Assembly (NCBI RefSeq): GCF_025150085.1
Contig: NZ_CP102280.1
Location: 821,001 to 885,000 of the forward strand
Direction of reading: 5' to 3'
Origin: Dorea longicatena
GTDB lineage: Bacteria; Bacillota; Clostridia; Lachnospirales; Lachnospiraceae
Length of the DNA stretch: 64,000 nt
Shown here: in pieces, positions 25,039 to 33,185 of the stretch
Numbering within the stretch: position 1 is the first letter of the stretch
How the letters are laid out: each line of letters opens with the position of its first letter
Translations under genes and position numbers: made by a program
Notes under the pieces: generated by a model
What the model saw: the letters and a program-made list of their open reading frames with translations, nothing else
Told to the model about the DNA's origin: nothing
Databases searched by the model: none

Positions 25039-26286
25039 TTATAGTTCTTCACTGTATTGTGAAATTTTATCCAGTACCCGTTGCTTCTCATCTCCGGTAA
25101 GTGGAACCGGGCAGTAATCGTTGTAACCGCTGGAAGAAGTGATGGAGCAGGGAATGATATTTAATTTGCTGCTTTTCTTTAATTTCCCTTTATGGAATGT
25201 GAATGTCTGCTGTACGATCATGCTATCCGTATCGCCAGGTGTAGAATTGCCGCCAAAGCAGAAATTGCCAAGGCTGTAGCAGATGTATTTTCCGTTGTAT
25301 TTTTCAATGCCCTCGAGCACATGTGGGTGGTGTCCGATTACAAGGTCTGCACCTTCATCAATGGCGAGATGTGCAAGAGCCTTCTGGTTCTCGTCCGGTG
25401 TATATTGCTTTTCAATTCCCCAATGGAAATTTACGATGATAATCTGAGCACCGGCTTTTTTCAATGCTTTGATATTCTTTTTTACCTGCGATGCACGTTT
25501 TTGGTGATCCGCAAGCTCATAGATTCCGGTAACACCGACTTTGATTCCTTTTACTTTGAAGATCTTCACCCGGTTATAACCAAAGGAAGCAATTCCGGCA
25601 TCGTCCAGTGCGGAGATTGTATCGGTGTAGCTCTTCTTCCCATAGTCATGACTGTGGTTATTAGCGAGATTGGCCGCTTCGATGGAGCTTCCGGAAAGGA
25701 TTGCAGCATATTTGGCAGGTGCTTTGAAGGCAAAGGTTTTGGCCTCCCGGGCAGTTTCATCTGTCAGGGTTCCTTCCATATTGACGATAGACAGATCATC
25801 TTTTTGGAAAATGGATCTGACGTTCTGGAAGAAATAGTCGGCACCGTATGATTCGTAATAAGCATTCAGGCTGGTAGAATAACTGAAATTTTCATCGGTT
25901 CCCAATGTACAGTCTCCGGTGGAACTGATAGTAAGAGAAACCTTGTCTGGATTTTTTTTACTGATGGTTACGGTTTCTAATTGAACAGCTCTTTTTGAAG
26001 AATCTGCCTTTGGGGAAGTGTTTTTGGTCGAAGTCTTCTTTTTTGAAGCAGATTTCTTTTTGGTTTTATGTTTTCCGGCAGTGCTTTTGGTACCGGCTGT
26101 TTTATTTGCCGAAGTTGTAACTGCAGGGACGGTGAATTTATTTACAACAGTGCGGATGGCAGCTCGGACCAGGAATATAAATCCAATCAGGATCAATACC
26201 ATGGCAATGATTAATAAGATACGTTGTATCTGTCGCTTACGTCTCCTTCGGGCTCTCTTCTTTTTTGCATCTTTGATTCCGCTCAT
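25039..26286 (-). CDS. CapA-family (metallophosphatase-fold) membrane-anchored protein
   Basis: A 415-residue protein. A very basic N-terminus (KKKRARRRRKRQIQR) precedes one membrane helix (about 23-42), then a Lys/Thr/Ser-rich linker (about 60-100), then a CapA-like calcineurin/metallophosphatase-type domain (about 110-400). Characteristic motifs are STGDCTLG near the start of the domain, VNMEGTLTD, ANLANNHSHDYG, VNFHWGIE and VIGHHPHVLEG, then SLGNFCFGG. In other bacteria CapA takes part in poly-gamma-glutamate anchoring or synthesis, but no capB/capC genes are here, so the substrate is unknown. The topology is type II, domain outside. It is monocistronic. Confidence 0.88.
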   Translation of the reverse strand: MSGIKDAKKKRARRRRKRQIQRILLIIAMVLILIGFIFLVRAAIRTVVNKFTVPAVTTSANKTAGTKSTAGKHKTKKKSASKKKTSTKNTSPKADSSKRAVQLETVTISKKNPDKVSLTISSTGDCTLGTDENFSYSTSLNAYYESYGADYFFQNVRSIFQKDDLSIVNMEGTLTDETAREAKTFAFKAPAKYAAILSGSSIEAANLANNHSHDYGKKSYTDTISALDDAGIASFGYNRVKIFKVKGIKVGVTGIYELADHQKRASQVKKNIKALKKAGAQIIIVNFHWGIEKQYTPDENQKALAHLAIDEGADLVIGHHPHVLEGIEKYNGKYICYSLGNFCFGGNSTPGDTDSMIVQQTFTFHKGKLKKSSKLNIIPCSITSSSGYNDYCPVPLTGDEKQRVLDKISQYSEEL

Positions 26287-26331
26287 ACTTTTTCTCCTGT
26301 ATTTTAAAATACTATCAGTATTTCAGACAAC

Positions 26332-26364
26332 AAAAACGACAGTCCATTGTAGAAATGGACTGTC
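26332..26364 (-). terminator. Terminator of the small P-loop gene
   Basis: GACAGTCCATT (26338-26348) pairs with AATGGACTGTC (26354-26364). On the minus strand it is followed by GTTTTTG, so it terminates the gene ending at 26387. Confidence 0.9.
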
Positions 26365-26386
26365 AGATCTTTCTATTCAGAAAGGA

Positions 26387-26809
26387 TTAGTTCAGATATT
26401 TGCATCCTTCCATATTTACGTCAGCAAGATCTTCTTTGCTTGCACTGATGCTGACATAGAATTCAACTTCACATTCTTTGGAAACCTGTTTCAGGCGGTC
26501 GATAAATGCTGGAATATTATCCAGTGAGATATCGGCATGTTTTAAGATTCCGTCAATAAATACACATTCGATATCATGATTAGAACTGTACATACCATAT
26601 AAAAATCCAATATATTCGTCAATATTGGTGATTGCCGGAAAATCATCCATACAGATAGTACGGATATCAAAAGTTACACTTGCTGTGTCGCGGTGAGTTT
26701 TTTTGATGAATACGACGTTTCCATTACATTTTTTTGCAGCCTCGTTAGCCTGCTCGATCATCTGCTGTGTTTTTCCTGTTCCTTTAGGACCTGCTAATAA
26801 ATAAACCAT
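26387..26809 (-). CDS. Small P-loop NTPase of unknown function
   Basis: A 140-residue protein with an N-terminal Walker A, AGPKGTGKT (6-14), and a likely Walker B, ECVFIDGIL, about residue 86-94. It is small and lacks recognisable further domains, so it resembles a minimal ATP/GTPase domain. The ATG at 26809 is chosen because AAGGAG lies 9 bases upstream; a GTG three codons earlier sits directly against that site. The protein is conserved in style with stand-alone proteins in related bacteria, but I cannot assign a role. The 600 bases upstream, toward leuS, hold no other gene. Confidence 0.75.
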   Translation of the reverse strand: MVYLLAGPKGTGKTQQMIEQANEAAKKCNGNVVFIKKTHRDTASVTFDIRTICMDDFPAITNIDEYIGFLYGMYSSNHDIECVFIDGILKHADISLDNIPAFIDRLKQVSKECEVEFYVSISASKEDLADVNMEGCKYLN

Positions 26810-26994
26810 GGTAAACACTCTCCTTTATGTATCATATTTACTGATCTGCATCAGTAGTAATTACTTATCCTTATTATACACTATGGAACTGGCAATAACA
26901 ACCAAAAAAATGAATTTTCTGACAATTTTTTTGGATAAAATGTTGCTGAAAGCAGAAGGCACAGTGGATTTATACACTTTCTTAGAGACAGGCC

Positions 26995-27023
26995 TTGACT
27001 TATTTTAACATTCTTCATATAAT
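26995..27023 (+). promoter_or_regulatory. Promoter of the leuS T-box leader
   Basis: TTGACT (26995-27000) and TATAAT (27018-27023) with a 17-base spacer. The transcript would begin near 27030. Confidence 0.85.
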
Positions 27024-27030
27024 AATGAAG

Positions 27031-27344
27031 AATATTGAAAAAAGCGCAGAAGAGGAGTATTAAGAGTCGAGCGTTATCAAGAGAACTGCCGGTTGGTGCA
27101 AGGCAGCAGACGAAGACTCCCAACTCGCCTCAGAGTTCTTTTGCTGAACAGATCATGTGGATAGAGAAGATACGGGATACAAGGTATTTATCCGAAATCA
27201 TGATAACATAGGCAGAAGCGGGAACTTCCCGTTACAGAAGATCAATGAGTGCATCTGACAGATGATGTCGGGTGAAAAAGAGTGGTACCACGGAATATGA
27301 GCCTTTTTCGTCTCTTATAAAGCGAGATGAACAGGCTTTTTTTA
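27031..27344 (+). ncRNA. T-box riboswitch (leucine) with terminator
   Basis: The leader of leuS. Stem I includes AGAGAACTGCCGGTTGGTGC (27093-27112), a typical distal-loop region. The conserved T-box AGTGGTACCACGG is at 27281-27293. The antiterminator competes with a terminator whose arms include GAGCCT and AGGCTTTTTTT (27299-27344). The probable specifier codon is CTC (27124-27126), Leu, in the loop after GACTCCCAA; this is inferred by position and by the downstream gene. Uncharged tRNA-Leu should allow read-through into leuS. Confidence 0.92.
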
Positions 27345-27360
27345 TACCAAAGTATGCAAG
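27343..27360. repeat. Dispersed TATACCAAAGTATGCAAG box
   Basis: An 18-base match to the box at 3624-3640 (17 of its bases shared), located right after the T-box terminator and before the leuS ribosome site. It lies in the leuS leader on the sense strand. Confidence 0.55.
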
Positions 27361-27412
27361 CAAAGCTGTCAGGTATGAGTAGTTACCATATAAAAAACAG
27401 GAGGACGAAAAA

Positions 27413-29842
27413 ATGTCAAAAATCCCTTATAACCATAAGGCAATTGAAAAAAAGTGGCGTGAAAAATGGGAAGAAAACCCGGTAAACGTCCAGTATGATG
27501 AGAATGGAAATAAGAAAGAAAAATATTACTGTCTGGATATGTTCCCATATCCGTCAGGAAACGGACTTCACGTAGGTCACTGGAGAGGATATGTAATCTC
27601 TGATGTATGGAGCCGTTATAAATTACAGCAGGGCTATTACATCATTCATCCAATGGGATGGGATGCATTCGGACTTCCGGCTGAGAATTACGCAATTAAG
27701 ATGGGCGTTCATCCGGAGATCTCCACAGCTGCCAACATTAAGAATATCAAACGTCAGATTAATGAGATCGCGGCTCTTTATGACTGGGACAGAGAAGTAA
27801 ATACAACAGATCCGAATTTCTACAAATGGACACAGTGGATCTTTGTTAAGATGTTCAAAGAAGGTCTTGCTTATGAGAAAGAATTCCCGATCAACTGGTG
27901 CCCTTCATGTAAGACAGGTCTTGCAAACGAAGAAGTAGTCGGTGGAAAATGCGAACGTTGCGGAGCTGAGGTTACAAAGAAGAACTTACGTCAGTGGATG
28001 TTAAAGATCACAAAATATGCAGATAGACTGTTAAATGACCTGGATAAACTGGACTGGCCTGAAAAGGTTAAAAAGATGCAGGCTGACTGGATCGGTAAAT
28101 CTTACGGAGCAGAGGTTGATTTCCCTGTAGAAGGAAGAGACGAGAAGATCACAGTTTACACAACAAGACCAGATACCTTATACGGAGCAACATTCATGGT
28201 TCTGGCACCAGAGCATGAACTGGCTAAGAGTCTTGCAAACGATGAGACAAGAGAAGCAGTAGAGCAGTACATTTACGATGCTTCTATGAAGTCTAACGTA
28301 GACCGTATGCAGGATAAAGAAAAGACAGGTGTCTTCACAGGAAGCTATGCGATCAATCCGATCAACGGAGCAAAAGTTCCGATCTGGCTGTCTGATTATG
28401 TACTGGCTGACTATGGTACAGGAGCAATCATGTGTGTACCGGCTCACGATGATCGTGACTTTGAATTCGCTACAAAGTTCAATATCCCGATCATCCAGGT
28501 AATTGCAAAAGACGGTAAAGAGATTGAGAACATGACAGAGGCTTATACAGATGCTGTCGGAACCATGATCAATTCCGGAGAATGGAACGGACAGGAATCT
28601 TCTGTACTGAAGAAAGAAGCACCACATATCATCGAAGAGCGTGGAATCGGACGTGCGACAGTGAACTTCAAACTGCGTGACTGGGTATTCTCTCGTCAGA
28701 GATACTGGGGAGAGCCAATCCCGATCGTACATTGTCCAAAATGTGGAAATGTACCGGTACCGGAAGAAGAACTTCCACTCCGCCTGCCTGAAGTAGAATC
28801 TTACGAGCCTACAGGAACAGGAGAATCTCCACTGGCTGCAATCGATGAGTGGGTAAACTGCAAGTGCCCTCAGTGCGGAGCTGATGCAAAGAGAGAGACA
28901 AACACAATGCCACAGTGGGCTGGATCTTCATGGTACTTCCTGCGTTACGTAGATAACCACAATGATAAAGAACTCGTATCAAGAGAAAAAGCAGATGAGA
29001 TGCTTCCGGTAGATATGTATATCGGAGGAGTAGAACATGCAGTACTTCACCTTCTGTATTCACGTTTCTACACCAAGTTCTTATATGATATCGGAGTCGT
29101 AGACTTTGACGAGCCATTCCATAAACTGTTCAACCAGGGAATGATCACTGGTAAGAACGGTATTAAGATGAGTAAGTCAAAAGGAAACGTTGTATCACCG
29201 GATGATCTGGTAAGAGACTATGGATGTGACTCCCTGAGAATGTATGAACTCTTCGTTGGACCACCGGAGTTAGATGCTGAGTGGGATGACAGAGGAATCG
29301 ACGGAGTAAACCGTTTCCTGAAACGTGTATGGAACCTTGTTATGGACAGCAAGGACGCAGACATCACAGCAACAAAAGAGATGATCAAAGAGCGTCACAA
29401 ACTGGTATACGATGTAACAACACGTCTGGAAAGCTTCAGCCTGAATACAGTAATCTCAGCATTCATGGAGCACAACAACAAACTGCTTGAGATCGCTAAG
29501 AAAGAGGGCGGAATCGACAAAGAGACATTATCTACAATGGCAGTACTTCTGTCACCATTCGCACCACACGTTGCAGAAGAACTGTGGGAAGAACTGGGAC
29601 ACACAGAGAGCGTATTCAAAGCCGGATGGCCAAAATACGACGAGAACGCTATGAAAGATGATGAGATCAAAGTTCCGGTACAGATCAACGGAAAGACAAA
29701 AGCAGTTATCGAGATCTCTGCAGACGCTTCCAAAGAAGAAGCACTTGCAGCAGGTAAAGAAGCAATTGCCGACAAGCTGACAGGAAATGTGATCAAAGAG
29801 ATCTATGTTCCGAAGAAGATCATTAATATTGTAATGAAATAA
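27413..29842 (+). CDS. leuS: Leucyl-tRNA synthetase LeuS
   Basis: An 809-residue class I synthetase that charges tRNA-Leu. The HIGH motif appears as HVGH (about 53-56) in YPSGNGLHVGHWRGY; the KMSKS motif KMSKS is at 585-589. The editing domain includes TTRPDTLYGATFM near 245. A zinc-site cluster CPSCKTG...CERCG (about 163-183) precedes the editing insertion, and CPKCGN...CKCPQCG lies near 442-487. The anticodon-binding region forms the C-terminus. Length is normal for bacteria. Regulated by the T-box in the leader. Confidence 0.98.
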   Translation: MSKIPYNHKAIEKKWREKWEENPVNVQYDENGNKKEKYYCLDMFPYPSGNGLHVGHWRGYVISDVWSRYKLQQGYYIIHPMGWDAFGLPAENYAIKMGVHPEISTAANIKNIKRQINEIAALYDWDREVNTTDPNFYKWTQWIFVKMFKEGLAYEKEFPINWCPSCKTGLANEEVVGGKCERCGAEVTKKNLRQWMLKITKYADRLLNDLDKLDWPEKVKKMQADWIGKSYGAEVDFPVEGRDEKITVYTTRPDTLYGATFMVLAPEHELAKSLANDETREAVEQYIYDASMKSNVDRMQDKEKTGVFTGSYAINPINGAKVPIWLSDYVLADYGTGAIMCVPAHDDRDFEFATKFNIPIIQVIAKDGKEIENMTEAYTDAVGTMINSGEWNGQESSVLKKEAPHIIEERGIGRATVNFKLRDWVFSRQRYWGEPIPIVHCPKCGNVPVPEEELPLRLPEVESYEPTGTGESPLAAIDEWVNCKCPQCGADAKRETNTMPQWAGSSWYFLRYVDNHNDKELVSREKADEMLPVDMYIGGVEHAVLHLLYSRFYTKFLYDIGVVDFDEPFHKLFNQGMITGKNGIKMSKSKGNVVSPDDLVRDYGCDSLRMYELFVGPPELDAEWDDRGIDGVNRFLKRVWNLVMDSKDADITATKEMIKERHKLVYDVTTRLESFSLNTVISAFMEHNNKLLEIAKKEGGIDKETLSTMAVLLSPFAPHVAEELWEELGHTESVFKAGWPKYDENAMKDDEIKVPVQINGKTKAVIEISADASKEEALAAGKEAIADKLTGNVIKEIYVPKKIINIVMK

Positions 29843-29871
29843 GAAATTCATATAGAATTATAATGAATGGG

Positions 29872-29916
29872 GAAAGAGGGTTGCCTGAAAGAGAGCGGGT
29901 GATCCTCTTCTTTTTT
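29872..29916 (+). terminator. Terminator after leuS
   Basis: GAAAGAGG (29872-29879) pairs with CCTCTTC (29904-29910) around a partly paired interior, followed by six T (29911-29916). Confidence 0.75.
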
Positions 29917-30042
29917 ATAGTCAATATAAGTTATAATTTATTGCAATTATATATATTGCTGTGTTAAAATACAACAAAGCATATTTCAAAATTGTCAAAG
30001 GTGTGTGTCACCGTCTATAGTCTGATTACATTTCGGAAATCT

Positions 30043-30234
30043 ATGCTTTTATACCAGGAAAAAAGGAAAAAAAGCAGGGGTCCGAGCAAAACAATCAGAT
30101 TCCGTAATACAGATATAAGGACAGTATTTGAGATAATCCAGATGATTTATGAACGGGATTATAAAAAGATGAATGCATTCATTGTATGGAGAAAAAGAAT
30201 TGATACTGAATTAGCACTCGTTGAATATGTGTAA
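30043..30234 (+). CDS. Doubtful small ORF, basic, unknown
   Basis: A possible 63-residue product beginning ATG at 30043 (or GTG at 30001). It is rich in Lys/Arg at its N-terminus (QEKRKKSRGPSK) and ends in a helix-like stretch; no domain is recognisable. A promoter-like TTGCAA (29941) with TAAAAT (29965), spacer 18, lies upstream, but there is no convincing ribosome site. It could be a decayed gene fragment or a chance frame in the 450-base gap between leuS and the LOG-family gene. Low confidence. Confidence 0.25.
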   Translation: MLLYQEKRKKSRGPSKTIRFRNTDIRTVFEIIQMIYERDYKKMNAFIVWRKRIDTELALVEYV

Positions 30235-30296
30235 GGCATTGGAAGAACTATCCGTTATTTGAAAGATAATAGAAGATTTACAAGGAGAAGTATAAA

Positions 30297-30830
30297 ATGA
30301 ATATTACAGTATATCTCGGAGCAAATGAAGGAAATGACCCATTTTTTAAAGAAGCAGTGCGTGAGTTGGGAGCGTGGATTGGAACAAATGGAAATACTCT
30401 TGTATATGGCGGTTCAAAATCTGGCCTGATGGGAGAACTTGCAGAAAGTGTATTGCAGGCCGGTGGTAAAGTAATCGGTGTAGAGCCACAGTTTTTTATT
30501 GATGCAGGATTTGTATATGACGAGATTACGGAACTGATCACGACGAAAGATATGTCAGAAAGAAAGGCAAAAATGATAGAACTTGGAGACGCGTTCATTG
30601 CATTTCCGGGAGGAACGGGAACACTGGAAGAGATCACGGAGGTGATGTCCAAGGTATCGCTAAAGCATTTGGATGCACCGTGTATTCTATATAATCTGAA
30701 CGGATATTATGACAGCCTGAAGCAGCTTCTGGAGCATATGATAGAGATGGATCTTTCATCCAGAGAAAAGCAGGAAGGAATATATTTTGCAGAGAATCTG
30801 GAAAAAATTCAGAAGTGTCTGGCTAAATAG
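30297..30830 (+). CDS. LOG family (Rossmann-fold, possible nucleoside-monophosphate phosphoribohydrolase)
   Basis: A 177-residue protein of the LOG/YvdD family. Bacterial members are related to plant cytokinin-activating enzymes that hydrolyse ribose 5-phosphate from nucleoside monophosphates. The hallmark PGGTGTLEEI is at about 102-111, and the first motif GGSKSGLMGE (about 38-47) is present. Both belong to the active site in characterised members. The natural substrate here cannot be known. It stands alone with a promoter-like and AAGGAG-containing upstream region; downstream is an mscL remnant. Confidence 0.88.
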   Translation: MNITVYLGANEGNDPFFKEAVRELGAWIGTNGNTLVYGGSKSGLMGELAESVLQAGGKVIGVEPQFFIDAGFVYDEITELITTKDMSERKAKMIELGDAFIAFPGGTGTLEEITEVMSKVSLKHLDAPCILYNLNGYYDSLKQLLEHMIEMDLSSREKQEGIYFAENLEKIQKCLAK

Positions 30831-30932
30831 AGGGGATGTCATGAAAGAAAATAAGAACAGGATGATTGACCGTCAAATTAGAAAAATGATAAGATAAAAA
30901 AGGTACAAAATGAGAGACCAATGAGGAAAGGA

Positions 30933-31070
30933 ATGAACTTCGATCAGCTGAAATTAAATCTTCAGGGAGAGGTTACATTGAATTATGGTAAGTTTATATC
31001 TACGGTTATTAACTTTCTGATCACATACAAAGGTTACAATTCCGCTGTTGAATTTAGTATCACTGGCTAA
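30933..31070 (+). pseudogene. Probable remnant of the mechanosensitive channel gene mscL
   Basis: A 45-codon frame with an AGGAAAGG site upstream. Residues about 16-30 read TLNYGKFISTVINFLI, which resembles the end of the MscL periplasmic loop and start of its second membrane helix (known MscL proteins have a Y-G-x-F-I-x-x-V-x-x-F-L-I pattern). The preceding NFDQLKLNLQGE resembles loop sequence. The following residues (TYKGYNSAVEF) no longer match the expected hydrophobic helix, and the first membrane helix is missing, so this looks like a truncated or degraded copy. A chance match is possible. Confidence 0.5.
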
Positions 31071-31079
31071 TCATGACAT

Positions 31080-31189
31080 GAGAAAGACTTGGTGTTGTGT
31101 TTGTGGTGTATATGGAGGGATGTTTGGACTCCCTTAGATTTTCTTACATCACGGAATCTTAGCCACAAACATAACATCAAGTCTTTCTC
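31080..31189. repeat. Large hairpin element between convergent genes
   Basis: Arms 31080-31106 and 31163-31189 are complementary over 27 bases with two G-T pairs. The roughly 56-base interior contains further local pairing (a GGAGGG/CTCCC pair, and TTAGATT with AATCTTAG). It lies between the mscL remnant (plus) and the Cys-cluster gene (minus), like the element at 14270-14555. It has no T run next to it, so it is not a standard terminator. Confidence 0.75.
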
Positions 31190-31215
31190 GTGGACTGAGA
31201 GGCCACGATGATAAA

Positions 31216-31908
31216 TTAAATACCAATTGATTGAGTGAAAAGCCGCGACTTTTCTAATCGTTTATAAAATTCAGAATAAAAATCCCCATCTTCCGGATAA
31301 GGCGTAAGATAAAACTGCGTCAGCACATGCATACTGATCGTTCTGGCGGTTCCGTCAGAATTCGCAGAAGAATCGAAAGCAAGATTCGTAACATATTCCT
31401 GAAGGTCTTTCAGAAAGAAATGCCAGTCGGCTATATATTTTTCATAAGTTTTCAGATTCGGTGTATCCAACCATTTCTTGATTTTTACTTTGGAACGGTC
31501 TGTTTTTGGACATTCATGTATCTGTAAGAAATACTGGAAAGACCGATTTTCATAAAAGCGTCCAAGAGGAAACATACGGCAGATTCCGGGACGGAATGCA
31601 TGGACCGTACAGCGTCCATTAGTATCCAGAAAGGAACAGGCTTCTTCGGCTCCGGCCATTTTCAGATTCGGAAGAATGATACCGTCTACAACATTAAGTT
31701 CCAGAGGGCCGGTCAGCAGTTCGTTTACAGATTTGGAAAGATTGGTGGAAAGCCGGTATACATCCAGTGGATCAAGGACGATGGAATTTCCCATGTCATG
31801 ACAACAGGCAGAGCAGCCATCACATCCTTTACAGTCTGTCTTGGCCATGTCATTGCTGCTATATAATCTTCCATCGGATATTTCATCCAAATTAATTTCT
31901 CTTAACAT
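31216..31908 (-). CDS. YkgJ family cysteine-cluster protein
   Basis: A 230-residue protein with an N-terminal cysteine cluster, CKGCDGCSACC (about 26-36), and later single cysteines in CSFLD, CTVHAFRPGICRMFP and HECP. Such YkgJ-type clusters are thought to bind zinc or an iron-sulfur centre, but the biochemical role is unsettled. The ATG at 31908 is chosen for its GAGGT site upstream and because the extra upstream codons overlap the promoter (-10 at 31972-31967, -35 at 31995-31990). It faces the sbcD gene back-to-back, with both promoters in the roughly 110-base gap. Confidence 0.8.
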   Translation of the reverse strand: MLREINLDEISDGRLYSSNDMAKTDCKGCDGCSACCHDMGNSIVLDPLDVYRLSTNLSKSVNELLTGPLELNVVDGIILPNLKMAGAEEACSFLDTNGRCTVHAFRPGICRMFPLGRFYENRSFQYFLQIHECPKTDRSKVKIKKWLDTPNLKTYEKYIADWHFFLKDLQEYVTNLAFDSSANSDGTARTISMHVLTQFYLTPYPEDGDFYSEFYKRLEKSRLFTQSIGI

Positions 31909-31966
31909 ATTTATTACCTCATATCTGTGTTTATCGTTTTCTTGTATAGACTTGTTAGATAAGTTG

Positions 31967-31995
31967 ATTATAGTGTAAAATAGAGAAAGATGCAA
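31967..31995 (-). promoter_or_regulatory. Promoter of the cysteine-cluster gene
   Basis: On the minus strand: TTGCAT (31995-31990) and TATAAT (31972-31967) with a 17-base spacer, about 58 bases before the ATG. Confidence 0.75.
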
Positions 31996-32021
31996 ATAAA
32001 ATAGAAGGGATGAGGAAAGGT

Positions 32022-33185
32022 ATGAAATTTTTTCATTTATCGGATCTGCATATTGGAAAGCAGCTTCATCGTTATAATTTAAAAGAAGATCAGCAGGTGA
32101 TATTAAAAGAAGTTATTACTTATGCAAAAGAATTACGGCCGGATGCAATTGTAATCGCCGGAGATATTTATGATAAGTCCGTTCCATCGGCAGAAGCTGT
32201 GAATGTATTTGATGAGTTCCTGACGGATCTTTCAGAGATTACACCAGAGATTCCGATTCTGATTATCAGTGGAAACCACGATTCGCCGGATCGTCTGAAG
32301 TATGCATCTGAGATTTTAAAGAGACATCATATTTACCTTGCCGGCAATGTTCCTGAAAGACCGGAAGAACATATTGAAAAAGTAACTTTGCATGATGCAT
32401 ATGGAGAGGTGGATTTTTATCTGCTTCCATTTATGAAGCCGGCATATGTGAAAAATATTTTTGTTGACGGAACACCAGAAACGTATTCAGATGCTGTAAA
32501 AGAAATTATTAAACGGGAAAAGATAGATTATAAAGACAAAAGAAATGTATTAGTTTCACATCAATTCTATGTGGGCGAAAAAGCGGAAAGCCCGGAAACC
32601 TGTGATTCGGAAGTGTTTTCTGTAGGTGGGATTGATAACGTAGATATTGGATCGGTGAAAGAATTTGATTATGTAGCGCTGGGGCATCTTCACGGTGCAC
32701 AGTGTATCGGAAAACCGGAGATCCGCTATTGTGGAACGCTTTTAAAGTATTCGGTCAGTGAGAGTACACAGAATAAAAGTCTTACCGTGGTGACATTAAA
32801 GGCAAAAGGCGAGAAGCCGGAAATTGAAAATTACCCGCTGCATCCGTTAAGAGATGTCAGAAAGAAAAAAGGAACACTGGATGAGATTATAAAAGAATTC
32901 CGAGAGACGGAAAAAGATGATTATATCAGTATTACACTGACAGATGAAATCGATCCGTATAAGCCGAAAGAGCAGCTGGAACGGATATTTTCCCATATAC
33001 TGGAGATCCGGGTGGATAATCAGCGGACAAGAACAAAATTAAAAGAAATGGATGAAGAACTGGTCATGAAAGATCCTTTTACTTCTTTTGCGGAATTCTA
33101 TAAGGAGATGCAGGGAAGAGAGATGAATGGGGAAGAAGAGACGATCATGAAAGAAATCTTCGATAAGGCGAAGGGAGTTGAGTAG
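32022..33185 (+). CDS. sbcD: Exonuclease SbcD subunit (Mre11-type nuclease)
   Basis: A 387-residue metallophosphoesterase of the SbcCD complex, which cleaves DNA hairpins and processes double-strand ends. Motifs are clear: DLHIGKQLH (about 8-16), GDIYDKS (about 48-54), SGNHDS (about 84-89), and SHQFY and GHLHGA later, giving the dimetal site ligands. The ATG at 32022 is chosen because GAGG lies 6 bases upstream and the product then starts MKFFHLSDLHIG, as in other SbcD proteins; an ATG at 32010 directly abuts its ribosome site. sbcC follows immediately after the stop. Confidence 0.95.
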   Translation: MKFFHLSDLHIGKQLHRYNLKEDQQVILKEVITYAKELRPDAIVIAGDIYDKSVPSAEAVNVFDEFLTDLSEITPEIPILIISGNHDSPDRLKYASEILKRHHIYLAGNVPERPEEHIEKVTLHDAYGEVDFYLLPFMKPAYVKNIFVDGTPETYSDAVKEIIKREKIDYKDKRNVLVSHQFYVGEKAESPETCDSEVFSVGGIDNVDIGSVKEFDYVALGHLHGAQCIGKPEIRYCGTLLKYSVSESTQNKSLTVVTLKAKGEKPEIENYPLHPLRDVRKKKGTLDEIIKEFRETEKDDYISITLTDEIDPYKPKEQLERIFSHILEIRVDNQRTRTKLKEMDEELVMKDPFTSFAEFYKEMQGREMNGEEETIMKEIFDKAKGVE

